Assembly: GCA_014804285.1 (NCBI GenBank)
Contig: JAAVAA010000013.1
Location: forward strand, 1-12,728
Reading direction: 5' to 3'
DNA from: Lachnospiraceae bacterium
Lineage (GTDB): Bacteria; Bacillota; Clostridia; Lachnospirales; Lachnospiraceae
Length of the DNA: 12,728 nt
Every line of letters starts with the position of its first letter. Position 1 is the stretch's first letter. The notes below the pieces were generated by a model, which saw only the letters and a program-made list of their open reading frames with translations, had not been told where the DNA came from and made no database searches. The translations under genes and the position numbers were made by a program. Shown here piece by piece: positions 6,054-12,728 of this stretch.

Positions 6054-6368
6054 TTACTTTTCCTGAAAGGTGGAGCAGGCTGTCTCTCCACAGCTGCATG
6101 CTCCGCATCCTTTGATATCGACATGATCTGATGTACACTTATAATTACTGTTATAAATGCACTTAACCGCCTCACAGTCAATACTGATCACGGAACTGGG
6201 ATGACCAATTGAACTGGTAAAACGATCGTTTTTGGTCTCCGAGAAACTCTCACAGCAGGTATCGTCATCACAACAGGCATGCTTACCACCCACAAGAATA
6301 TCACCTTTACAGCAGTATTCGCTTTTGTTATGAACACAATTGTCTACGGAACATCTTAATTCGGCCAT
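6054..6368 (-). CDS. Tandem DUF1540 Cys-rich protein
   Basis: This 104-residue protein has two copies of the DUF1540 pattern. Copy 1 spans about 4-42 (Cys6, Cys11, Cys19-20, Cys32-33, Cys38-39, ending ESF) and copy 2 about 63-101 (Cys65, Cys70, Cys78, Cys88, Cys91, Cys93, Cys98, ending STF), joined by a Ser/Thr linker. Fifteen cysteines in 104 residues suggest metal binding or redox chemistry, but DUF1540 has no settled function. There is no signal peptide, so it is probably cytosolic. The ribosome binding site AAAGGAGG is very strong, which suggests high expression. It follows the last prepilin gene by 65 nt on the same strand and is ended by the terminator at 6005-6043. It may have its own promoter, which I could not identify, or share the pilus transcript. 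Confidence 0.92.
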   Translation of the reverse strand: MAELRCSVDNCVHNKSEYCCKGDILVGGKHACCDDDTCCESFSETKNDRFTSSIGHPSSVISIDCEAVKCIYNSNYKCTSDHVDIKGCGACSCGETACSTFQEK

Positions 6369-6433
6369 TTTCTTTCCTCCTTTACCAATGACAGTAATAG
6401 TATGACCGTTTCTGTGTTTCCATATACATTTTT

Positions 6434-7033
6434 TTATGCGGATATTTCATTTCCTTCTGTGATTCGCCGACATTCCTCGTCTGTCTTAAAATTATAGCAC
6501 ATAGTGCAACGGGAAGTTGAATATTCAAATCCTGTCTTTAAATTTTTGATTTTAAAGCTCACTTCCAGAACGTTTTGGTCATTCCTTTTCTTTATCTCCA
6601 TTTGTGTGATCCGAAATCCCATGTAAGCCTTAGGATCAAGCGCCCAGTCAAAATCATCGTAGCGGAAATAAAGCAATCCATCCTCTACCATACAGACCAC
6701 CGGATTTCCTTCCCTGTCAAAAAAAGCCGCACCGTCACTATGTATATCTTCCGCCGCTTCCTCCAGAACCATACCAAGCGCAATAGTTCTCCCTTCATCG
6801 GCTCTTGCCGCTGCCAACTCACCAGTGACTTTATCTAAAAGCATCTCTCCTACGCTTTGCGCATACATGGATGCCGTCAATTCACTATGGGTGATCACGG
6901 CAGAAGAAATAACTGAAACAGCCGCTGCCATAAATATACCGATCAAGGCAAATGTTACGACCATTTCCGTCAAAGTGGTGCCTCGATTATCTTCCGAAAA
7001 CTTTTTACTTTTTATAAAAAATTTCTTGTTCAT
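6434..7033 (-). CDS. Type IV prepilin-like protein (fourth pilin, Glu at +5)
   Basis: The 199-residue protein has a 17-residue positively charged leader ending in Arg-Gly18, followed by TTLTEMVVTFALIGIFMAAA. Cleavage after Gly18 leaves Thr at +1 and Glu23 at +5, the classical class III (prepilin) signal with its hydrophobic alpha-1 helix. The C-terminal domain is soluble, with beta-type segments (GNPVVCMVEDGLLYFRYDDF, MGFRITQMEI, LEVSFKIKNLKTGFEYSTS) and three cysteines that could form a disulfide. The start has AAGGA at normal spacing and lies 18 nt after the preceding prepilin gene. It is the last of four prepilin genes and the last filament gene. It may be a minor pilin or a second main pilin; the sequence does not decide. 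Confidence 0.88.
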   Translation of the reverse strand: MNKKFFIKSKKFSEDNRGTTLTEMVVTFALIGIFMAAAVSVISSAVITHSELTASMYAQSVGEMLLDKVTGELAAARADEGRTIALGMVLEEAAEDIHSDGAAFFDREGNPVVCMVEDGLLYFRYDDFDWALDPKAYMGFRITQMEIKKRNDQNVLEVSFKIKNLKTGFEYSTSRCTMCYNFKTDEECRRITEGNEISA

Positions 7034-7051
7034 TTTTATTCCTTTTGGCTG

Positions 7052-7393
7052 CTACTGGTTGATTTTGATGGTATCAAAATAGTAAATGGTTCCGCTTAAT
7101 TCCTCTTTATCTGCTCTTTTCAGTGTTCCAGTAACATAAAAAGAACCCCATTCTCCGGAAAAAATGATATTTGTCTGATCCGCAACTACCTGGTTGTCTG
7201 TCTCTCCCATATAAAACGCTTCGATCAAATGACTGTTATTCAAAATCATATCCTTCGAATCCATCATCATTTCCGTAGAAAGCTTCTGTATACGGAAATA
7301 ACTGGTCACGAACAAAAGAAGCAGTGCAAATGAAATCACCACCGTAATCATTGTCGTTCCCTGATTTTTCTCTGTTTTACTTCTTTTCAACAT
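7052..7393 (-). CDS. Small prepilin-like protein lacking Glu5 (third pilin)
   Basis: I start at the ATG at 7393, giving 113 residues; an in-frame ATG at 7423 adds ten residues inside the preceding gene. The leader MLKRSKTEKNQG is basic and ends in Gly12, followed by TTMITVVISFALLLLFVTSYF, a prepilin-type helix. Position +5 is Thr, not Glu. The remainder is about 80 residues, ending in beta segments (IIFSGEWGSFYVTGTLKRA, LSGTIYYFDTIKINQ). The start overlaps the preceding gene's stop by 17 nt, which suggests translational coupling. Lack of Glu5 and small size are typical of minor pilins such as GspK/ComGG-type or priming-complex subunits, although GspK itself is much larger. The role as tip or initiation subunit is inferred. 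Confidence 0.82.
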   Translation of the reverse strand: MLKRSKTEKNQGTTMITVVISFALLLLFVTSYFRIQKLSTEMMMDSKDMILNNSHLIEAFYMGETDNQVVADQTNIIFSGEWGSFYVTGTLKRADKEELSGTIYYFDTIKINQ

Positions 7394-7976
7394 GCTTCCA
7401 GCTCCATCTCTCATAGTCCCCAAGCATCGTCAGATCCAATTCATATACATCGGTAATACTACAGCTTTGTTCCTTGTTCACTGCCGTTGTCTCCACTACG
7501 AGTCTCCCCGGTCTGTTACCGTTTCCTTCTCTTGTCCAATACATGGAAAGACGAATATCTACTACTTCCCCCACTGTTCCATCCCGACTGATCTGAAAAG
7601 TGCGTACTGCATTTTCACGACTGTGTACCACTGTATCATCCTCATCATAATAAGGCCACGATCCGTCAGTAATGCTTTGTTTTATATAATACCAGATGGA
7701 ACTTCCCGTGGTATTTTCCGCACGTCCTGCCTCCTCTGCAGATAAACTGCCAAAGGCATACCGATCCGAAGTCAGCATTTCTTCAATCTCTTCACTGAAA
7801 GATACTGCCAGAATCCTGCTTTGTTCAGAAGCCAGCGTTCTTCCCGAAGTACTTAAAAGCACAGAAGCCGTGAGAAACAGCCCCAGTGAAAGCGCCATAA
7901 TAACAGCCATTACACAAATCACTACAATGGTTGTTGCTCCGGTATTGTCCCGGCTGATATTACACTCCTTTTTCAC
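7377..7976 (-). CDS. Prepilin-like protein lacking Glu5 (second pilin; GTG start)
   Basis: The best start is GTG at 7976, with AAAGGAG 6 nt upstream. A TTG at 7997 would overlap the preceding gene and has no such site. The 199-residue product begins MKKECNISRDNTG, followed by ATTIVVICVMAVIMALSLGL. Cleavage after Gly13 would leave Ala at +1 and Val, not Glu, at +5. The hydrophobic helix (about 14-41) is followed by a soluble domain with EQSRILAVSFSEEIEEML (a helical continuation), Trp/Tyr-rich segments and a C-terminal VVETTAVNKEQ strand. This resembles PilX/GspK-type N-termini, where the +5 Glu is also missing. It lies 13 nt after the first prepilin gene and overlaps the third. Its family assignment beyond prepilin-like is uncertain. 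Confidence 0.84.
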   Translation of the reverse strand: MKKECNISRDNTGATTIVVICVMAVIMALSLGLFLTASVLLSTSGRTLASEQSRILAVSFSEEIEEMLTSDRYAFGSLSAEEAGRAENTTGSSIWYYIKQSITDGSWPYYDEDDTVVHSRENAVRTFQISRDGTVGEVVDIRLSMYWTREGNGNRPGRLVVETTAVNKEQSCSITDVYELDLTMLGDYERWSWKHVEKK

Positions 7977-7989
7977 AGAGGGCTCCTTT

Positions 7990-8637
7990 CTAATCAAGAC
8001 CGTAATAGCCTATCATATATTCATTCCGATAATCTTCCTGCCTGTCATTAATATTCACTCTTCCATTCCGGCTTGTTTCCATGTAGGTAAATTTACTACA
8101 CTTATCGCTATACAGTACACTATATACCTGACCGCAGTCCGGATTAAACTCTATGGCAATACAGGCATCCAAAATACTTTTGTCAAACAAAAATTCATCA
8201 AAAATCCCATACAAAGCCCGGTAAGCCCTGCTCTCACGGTCGTTCCTTCCATCATATTCCCCGGCACGATATTTCTCGTAGCTGTCCCGGTCACCTACAA
8301 GGCAATAAATATTTCCGTTTTTGACCGCTCCCGCCCGCTCACTTTCAGATGCAGGTATTCCGTCCGGTGTAACAATCAGAGATAAATCTACGGTATTGGA
8401 TGCCGACTCCTCCAATTGCTCCATCTGCCCTCTGACACTATAATCAATAAGCTTCGTCTGAGCCGCCGAAAAGAGCGTCTGGGCATAACTATTCTGCCTC
8501 TTATAATCGGCATAATCCTGATAAGCGAGCACACCTGCCACACTAAGGGTCACCAGTATCAGCATAATCACAAAGCTGACTACCAATTCTACGAGAGTAA
8601 ATCCCCCGTCCGAAGCCTGCCGCTTCCTATTCCTCAT
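7990..8637 (-). CDS. Type IV prepilin (first pilin, canonical signal)
   Basis: This 215-residue protein carries the textbook type IV prepilin signal: a short basic leader MRNRKRQASDGG cleaved after Gly12, then FTLVELVVSFVIMLILVTLS with Phe at +1 and Glu17 at +5. The amphipathic alpha-1 helix continues to about residue 65 (YKRQNSYAQTLFSAAQTKLI), followed by a mixed globular domain with two cysteines near residues 162-176 and a C-terminal Tyr-rich YMIGYYGLD. The ATG overlaps the PilB stop by 11 nt and has GGTGG 6 nt upstream, so translation is coupled to pilB. As the first and most canonical pilin it is the best candidate for the major pilin or pseudopilin. Its length exceeds the typical clostridial PilA of about 130-180. 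Confidence 0.9.
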   Translation of the reverse strand: MRNRKRQASDGGFTLVELVVSFVIMLILVTLSVAGVLAYQDYADYKRQNSYAQTLFSAAQTKLIDYSVRGQMEQLEESASNTVDLSLIVTPDGIPASESERAGAVKNGNIYCLVGDRDSYEKYRAGEYDGRNDRESRAYRALYGIFDEFLFDKSILDACIAIEFNPDCGQVYSVLYSDKCSKFTYMETSRNGRVNINDRQEDYRNEYMIGYYGLD

Positions 8638-10330
8638 AATATGCCACCTTCACAACTTCTTCTACCGTCGTAACACCATTTCTCAAATAGTATAATGCAC
8701 TCTGCTTCAAAGTCTTCATTTCCTGCTTTTTAAGCAGATAATCCTTAAGCTCTTCCACCTGGACATTTTCCGTGATCATACGTCGCACTTCTTTGTCAAT
8801 CGTCATAATCTCATGGACGGCAATACGCCCCCGATAACCGGTGTTATTGCAGACCGGGCAGCCACATGCCTTTTTAACCATACGCGGAAGCGTTTCATCT
8901 GCCAGACTGGCACCAATCAGATTTGCATCTTCTTCAGTCAGCTCTCTTTCTTCGCAGCATTCCTGACACACCTTGCGCATCAATCTCTGCGCCACCACGC
9001 CCACAAGTGAATTGGCAATCAAATACGGCTCAAGCCCCATATCCTTCAAACGGATTGCAGAGGATGCGGCATCATTGGTATGAAGAGTTGAAAAAACAAG
9101 ATGTCCCGTGAGAGCCGAACGTACGGAAATCGATGCTGTTTCTGAATCTCTGGTCTCTCCCACCATGATGATGTCGGGATCCTGCCGCAGCAGCGCCCGC
9201 AGACCGGTATCAAACGTCAGACCCGCCAGCGGATTAACCTGCATCTGATTTACCCTTGGCAGATTCTTTTCCACCGGATCCTCTATTGTTGAAATATTCA
9301 CATTTCTTTTCGCCAGTTCTTCCAAAATCATATAAAGCGTTGTAGTCTTACCAGAACCTGTAGGCCCCGTCAGATAAATAATTCCGTTGGGAGACCGCAG
9401 CATACGCAAAAGCTTCTGATAATCCTCATCCAGCATTCCAAACTGATTACTGTTATCAATTCTTGCATTCCCCGCCAGAAGACGTAAAACCGCCTTTTCT
9501 CCGAACACGGTAGGAATAACAGAAACACGAATATTCAAATATCCTTCCGGCTGACGAACTTTAAAATGTCCATCCTGAGGCGATCTTCTCTCCGCAATGT
9601 CCAGTTCCGCCAGAATCTTAATTCTGGCAATCAGTGAATTATGTACATTTGTCTTCAACGTGACATAATCCACAATCGTTCCATCTATTCTCATTCGAAC
9701 GCTGGTTTTGTCCTCAAAAGGTTCTATATGAATGTCGCTCGCATTCGTGCTGTAAGCACGCTGGATAAGGGAATTCAGCAAATTGATGATCGGAGTATCA
9801 TCATCGCCTTCCTCCACCTCCATCTCTTCCACGTTCTGCGCTTCCGTTGCCTCGTTTGCTTTATTTGCAGCTTCCTTTGCGGAAACCTCAGCATAATAAA
9901 AATGAATAGCCTTAAGGAGCGGCGCCTTTTCACTGAGGAAGATAGTCAGCTCCATACCTGTAATCTGACGGACATCTTCAAGACCATAAAAATTCAAAGG
10001 ATCATTGACGATCACTTGAAGGCTGTTCCCCAACATTCCAACCGGCAGCACACAGTATTTTTCCGCTACCTGTCTTGGAATCTTTTCCACCGCCTCGATC
10101 TCAACGGTAAGACTGCTGACATTAATCACCTGGCAGTCCATTTTAACTGCCATAGCCTCCAGCATCTGACTTTCCGTAATATATCCCTGCTCGATCAGAA
10201 CTTCCCCCAGACGTTTGCCCTTTTCCTTTTTCTGAACTTCCAGAGCCTTCTGCAGATCTTCATCGGACAGGTATCCCTGCTCCTTTAACATATCACCGAT
10301 TTTTAAATTTTTGCCGGTCATCGCTTCCAT
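8627..10330 (-). CDS. pilB: Type IV pilus/T2SS extension ATPase, PilB/GspE family
   Basis: This hexameric cytoplasmic ATPase powers pilin polymerisation through the platform protein. From the ATG at 10330 (GGAGG 8 nt upstream) it has 567 residues; upstream GTG and ATG alternatives at 10357 and 10345 lack a matching site. Domains: two adjacent MshEN/T2SSE_N helical repeats (about 10-62: KIGDMLKEQGYLSDEDL and RLGEVLIEQGYITESQM), an acidic linker (about 160-178), the N2 domain (ASDIHIEPFEDKTSVRMRID), and the ATPase core with Walker A GPTGSGKTT (322-330), Asp box STIEDPVE (347-354), Walker B DPDIIMVGE (384-392) and His box STLHTND (414-420). The zinc tetracysteine has CxxC at 455-458 and 491-494, typical of PilB/GspE and not of PilT. 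It is the fourth gene of the operon segment, between pilO and the prepilins. Confidence 0.97.
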   Translation of the reverse strand: MEAMTGKNLKIGDMLKEQGYLSDEDLQKALEVQKKEKGKRLGEVLIEQGYITESQMLEAMAVKMDCQVINVSSLTVEIEAVEKIPRQVAEKYCVLPVGMLGNSLQVIVNDPLNFYGLEDVRQITGMELTIFLSEKAPLLKAIHFYYAEVSAKEAANKANEATEAQNVEEMEVEEGDDDTPIINLLNSLIQRAYSTNASDIHIEPFEDKTSVRMRIDGTIVDYVTLKTNVHNSLIARIKILAELDIAERRSPQDGHFKVRQPEGYLNIRVSVIPTVFGEKAVLRLLAGNARIDNSNQFGMLDEDYQKLLRMLRSPNGIIYLTGPTGSGKTTTLYMILEELAKRNVNISTIEDPVEKNLPRVNQMQVNPLAGLTFDTGLRALLRQDPDIIMVGETRDSETASISVRSALTGHLVFSTLHTNDAASSAIRLKDMGLEPYLIANSLVGVVAQRLMRKVCQECCEERELTEEDANLIGASLADETLPRMVKKACGCPVCNNTGYRGRIAVHEIMTIDKEVRRMITENVQVEELKDYLLKKQEMKTLKQSALYYLRNGVTTVEEVVKVAYYEE

Positions 10331-10344
10331 ACTCTGAACCTCCA

Positions 10345-11127
10345 TCACTGATTGCACATATATATTTCAAAACTGATTGTCAGCCTGTCTGATTTAACCG
10401 TCTGCGTTACCGGTATGATTACCTGCTGTTCCGGTTCTTCAAATTCTTCTTCCTCTGCAAAGTCAAATTCTTCATCCCCGATGTCCTCATCATCGCTTTC
10501 ATCCACCGGTTCCGGAGTTGGAGTCGGCACAGGACGTGGCGGCTCTGCCACCGGCTGTTCCGTAGTCACCCACTCTGCATTTGAAATGCTGATCGCCGGA
10601 TAATGCTCGGAAATATCATCTACCAGCTGCCAGAGATCCTGATCAGAACCCTCAATCACACAAGTGACTCTCGCCGTATAAAGAGAAAGAATATTTCCTG
10701 TCTCATCCGCACTCTTAGGCGGGGTTATCGCCTCTTCTCTGCCTTCATCAGTATATTGATACCATTTGATAACGCTTGCTGTTTCCGGCATAGTAACGGA
10801 AAGGCTCTGAATGGACATGTTATGATTCAGCATCAGAGTTGTTACCATTCTTTCCGCTCCCTCGCTCTGCTGCATCGGATAATAACGCGCAAGTACATTA
10901 CCAAGCTGCTCCTTGGTCTGTTCTTCCTTTGCCGCCATATCCTGAGCACCGGCTGCCTTATTGTCAACCTCAATCTCCTGCTCCGTTGCCGCTCTCAGTT
11001 CACTTTTAATCTGTTTATTTTTGGCTGCCAACGGCTTAAATACCAGTAAAAAAAACATAAGGACAATTAAAAATGCCGCCATAATGCCGAGAAGCTTTTT
11101 ATCCCTCTCTGTAATGACCATATTCAT
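10345..11127 (-). CDS. pilO: PilO/GspM-like inner-membrane alignment protein with acidic insert
   Basis: The start is the ATG at 11127, which shares one base with the preceding stop (TAATG) and has GGGGAGG 7 nt upstream. The 260-residue protein has a short cytoplasmic N-terminus, one membrane helix (about 13-31, LLGIMAAFLIVLMFFLLVF), a coiled-coil-prone segment (about 36-76) and an extracellular alpha/beta region typical of PilO/GspM. Residues about 190-235 form a Pro/Thr/Glu/Asp-rich insert (PVPTPTPEPVDESDDEDIGD and a following Glu-rich run) that separates two strands of the expected ferredoxin-like domain; the last strand is SDRLTISFEIYMC. Order after PilM-N and before PilB supports the role. 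PilO family sequences are weakly conserved, so the call leans on topology and context. Confidence 0.82.
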   Translation of the reverse strand: MNMVITERDKKLLGIMAAFLIVLMFFLLVFKPLAAKNKQIKSELRAATEQEIEVDNKAAGAQDMAAKEEQTKEQLGNVLARYYPMQQSEGAERMVTTLMLNHNMSIQSLSVTMPETASVIKWYQYTDEGREEAITPPKSADETGNILSLYTARVTCVIEGSDQDLWQLVDDISEHYPAISISNAEWVTTEQPVAEPPRPVPTPTPEPVDESDDEDIGDEEFDFAEEEEFEEPEQQVIIPVTQTVKSDRLTISFEIYMCNQ

Positions 11128-12584
11128 TATTCTGCCTCCCCTCTGCCTGCTCCCGCTGAAAGGGCACACACCACATGAATATTATAAGTATCTTGCCCGC
11201 TCACAAGCGTATATCCACTATATTCCACCGATTCAAATATCTCCTGCTGCTGAAGCCTTTCTACAAAATCACTGACCTCCTGCACATTTCCTGCCGAAGC
11301 GCTGACAGTAAGGATACCGCTGTCTCTGTTAAAGCTCCTTACCTCCACTGTTACTTCACTTCCTGCACAGGACTGAAGGACATCATCAAGGGATGAATGA
11401 AACGTAGGGTAACTCATCACCTGCTCCCAGAGCTTACCGGCCTCCTCCATTTTCTTTTCCATGTTTGAGATACTTGCCTGTGCAAGTTCATAAGAAGCAC
11501 GATTATCCGCAACGGAGGAATCCTGCATACCTCTCTCCATCTTTCGAAGCCTGGAATCACGGCTCAGGTACATACCGCCCATTACTGCAGTTATAAGAAG
11601 ACAGGCCAAAAGCGATAATATTACCGGAAGAATGATCTCCATAATTTCTCTTCGCTTAACATTTTTCGCACTCTCCTGTTTCAGCTGTCTGACAAAGTCC
11701 GCAGATTTATCTACCTTCTGGGAACTTCCCATAGGATAAACAAACTCTACTGTTCCTTCATTCCCCGTCCGCTTCTTTATTTTACGTCTTTCATCCCGAT
11801 ATATACGAGGAGCGATCTGCTGTGTAAATTCTCTGTTCTCCTCGATCACATTCTTAAGCTCTGTCTGGTTCTGTCCGCACAGATACAGTACGCTAACAGG
11901 ATCCTCCACATGCTGAGACGTTGCAAACTGAAGAAGTCTCTCTACTACCGCTCCCGCTTCCGCTGCAAGGGCATTTTGATCATCCTCTGAAAAAATCCGG
12001 TTTCTCTGAGAATAGAGATATACTCCCTTGACAAAAAGAATACTGACAATCTCCTGTCCATCCAAAATCTGAACAATACAGTTATTTTTGCGAATTTCAG
12101 GGGCTTCCATAAAACGTCTTACAAAGTTGGCAATTGCCGCTTCTATGGAAATAATCTCCACGCCGGCCTGGGCAAATAACCGAATATAGCCCTCCAGAAA
12201 TTCCCTTTCTGCTGCGACAGCAAAAATGCGCTGCATTTTCCCACCTGGTAACGTTTCCAAAATCTGATAAGAAAACACCGTATTTTCGGTTCTACTGTCC
12301 GCAAATTCTCTGGCGATCATCTTTTTCAATTCTTTATTTCCTATTTTAGGAAGTTCAAGAACCCGGCTGTTCAGCTGCGTGCTGTTTATGACAAGTCTGC
12401 ATTCCTTGTGGGGCAATCGATTATCCGTCATGAACTGCCTGATCCATGAAAGGAACATCTCCTCATCTGTCACAATCCCGTTAATGATGCTACCCTCCGG
12501 AGCCATATCCTGACAAACAAGAACTGTATTTTTATCTCTTATTTCCACCGCCTGAACCAAACGATTTGATAAATATAATATCAT
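11127..12584 (-). CDS. PilM-PilN fusion protein (GspL-like)
   Basis: This 485-residue protein joins two normally separate pilus assembly proteins. Residues 1-265 are a PilM-type actin-like cytoplasmic domain (ECRLVINSTQLNSRVLELPK, NKELKKMIAREFADSRTENT, VAAEREFLEGYIRLFAQAGV, then IEAAIANFVRRF). Residues 265-313 are a basic linker, and 315-340 a single membrane helix (IMEIILPVILSLLACLLITA). After a coiled-coil region (345-390), residues 391-477 form a PilN-like ferredoxin-type domain (HSSLDDVLQSCAGSEVTVEV, ILTVSASAGNVQEVSDFVER). This is the layout of GspL in type II secretion. The frame is continuous, with no stop or slippery site. AAAGGGAG precedes the ATG. It follows pilC by 15 nt and couples to pilO by TAATG. 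The ATP-binding motifs of PilM look degenerate. Confidence 0.88.
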   Translation of the reverse strand: MILYLSNRLVQAVEIRDKNTVLVCQDMAPEGSIINGIVTDEEMFLSWIRQFMTDNRLPHKECRLVINSTQLNSRVLELPKIGNKELKKMIAREFADSRTENTVFSYQILETLPGGKMQRIFAVAAEREFLEGYIRLFAQAGVEIISIEAAIANFVRRFMEAPEIRKNNCIVQILDGQEIVSILFVKGVYLYSQRNRIFSEDDQNALAAEAGAVVERLLQFATSQHVEDPVSVLYLCGQNQTELKNVIEENREFTQQIAPRIYRDERRKIKKRTGNEGTVEFVYPMGSSQKVDKSADFVRQLKQESAKNVKRREIMEIILPVILSLLACLLITAVMGGMYLSRDSRLRKMERGMQDSSVADNRASYELAQASISNMEKKMEEAGKLWEQVMSYPTFHSSLDDVLQSCAGSEVTVEVRSFNRDSGILTVSASAGNVQEVSDFVERLQQQEIFESVEYSGYTLVSGQDTYNIHVVCALSAGAGRGEAE

Positions 12585-12599
12585 AGACTTCTTCTCCCT

Positions 12600-12728
12600 T
12601 TAATAGTATGCAGAGGAACCGATTGTTGAATAAGACTCATAGATCGGCATCATAACCGCTATCATGATAAAACCGATCAATACTGCCATTAATGTGATCA
12701 ATACCGGTTCCAGATAACTGATCAGCCG
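12600..12728 (-). CDS. pilC: Platform protein PilC/GspF, C-terminal 42 residues (runs off right edge)
   Basis: Only the 3' end is present. It reads RLISYLEPVLITLMAVLIGF, then IMIAVMMPIYESYSTIGSSAYY and a TAA stop. The pattern EP-x-LI followed by a hydrophobic helix and MMPIYESY is the signature C-terminus of the GspF/PilC platform protein, whose last membrane helix lies here. PilC sits in the cytoplasmic membrane and transmits PilB movement to pilins. The stop is 15 nt before the PilM-PilN ATG, so it belongs to the same operon. The rest of the gene and any pilT, pilD or promoter lie outside the window. Confidence 0.9.
   Translation of the reverse strand, partial: RLISYLEPVLITLMAVLIGFIMIAVMMPIYESYSTIGSSAYY

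Noticed and set aside
6369..6433. Promoter or terminator between the last prepilin gene and the DUF1540 gene
   Set aside because: A TACTAT hexamer is present but no -35 matches at normal spacing, and no hairpin with a T-run is seen. Evidence is insufficient either way.
7696..8385. Long plus-strand open frame (229 codons) opposite the prepilin genes
   Set aside because: It is antisense to two well-supported prepilins, has no recognisable motif and no good ribosome binding site. It is a codon-use shadow, as are the other plus-strand frames across 8400-11400.
8627..10330. ATPase as a Tad-type (CpaF) or PilT retraction motor
   Set aside because: The MshEN-like N-terminus and the tetracysteine zinc motif are PilB/GspE features, and the PilM-N and PilO neighbours do not occur in Tad loci.
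1..12728. Mobile elements, CRISPR arrays, tRNA/rRNA genes, phage or toxin-antitoxin genes
   Set aside because: I saw no transposase, integrase, direct-repeat array, cloverleaf with CCA-type end or toxin-antitoxin pair on either strand. All longer gaps are explained by leader, terminator or promoter sequence.

Overview
The window looks like a chromosomal segment of a low-to-moderate GC monoderm Firmicute, most likely a gut Lachnospiraceae-type Clostridium. The basis is strong AGGAGG-type ribosome binding sites, the Clostridia-style infC-rpmI-rplT operon with a structured leader, lipoproteins with classical lipoboxes, and small clostridial families (DUF1540, a DUF6774-like miniprotein). This is inferred from family resemblance, not from a search. 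Almost every gene lies on the minus strand; the only convincing plus-strand gene is a 54-residue miniprotein at 790-954.

Layout from left to right: (1) 1-723, the start of a Cys/Trp-rich conserved hypothetical and, 25 nt upstream of it in transcription, a complete tRNA 2'-phosphotransferase (KptA/Tpt1). (2) 790-954, the miniprotein gene, divergent from kptA. (3) 1004-3695, a two-gene unit: an M20C aminoacyl-histidine dipeptidase (PepD) followed by a DUF5050-like lipoprotein. (4) 3763-5264, the ribosomal unit: consensus promoter, about 200-nt structured leader ending in an attenuator hairpin, infC with a probable AUU start, rpmI, rplT and a strong terminator. (5) 5279-6368, an unidentified lipoprotein and a tandem DUF1540 Cys-rich protein, separated by a terminator and a possible promoter. 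(6) 6434-12728, a tightly packed type IV filament operon that continues past the right edge.

The filament operon reads, in transcription order: platform protein PilC/GspF (3' end only), a PilM-PilN fusion with the topology of type II secretion GspL, a PilO/GspM-like protein with an acidic Pro/Glu-rich insert, the extension ATPase PilB/GspE, and four prepilin-like proteins. The first and last prepilins carry the canonical Glu at +5; the two middle ones do not and resemble minor, tip-type pilins. Gaps are 18 nt or less and several starts overlap the preceding stop. Together these genes encode the motor, inner-membrane alignment complex and pilin set of a type IV pilus or pseudopilus. No retraction ATPase or prepilin peptidase lies inside the window.

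No tRNA, rRNA, CRISPR array, insertion sequence or prophage gene was seen. Nothing here looks like a wholly new system. The most rewarding items are the GspL-like PilM-PilN fusion with a degenerate nucleotide site, the set of two Glu5-lacking pilins between two Glu5 pilins, and the infC leader with its attenuator and AUU start.
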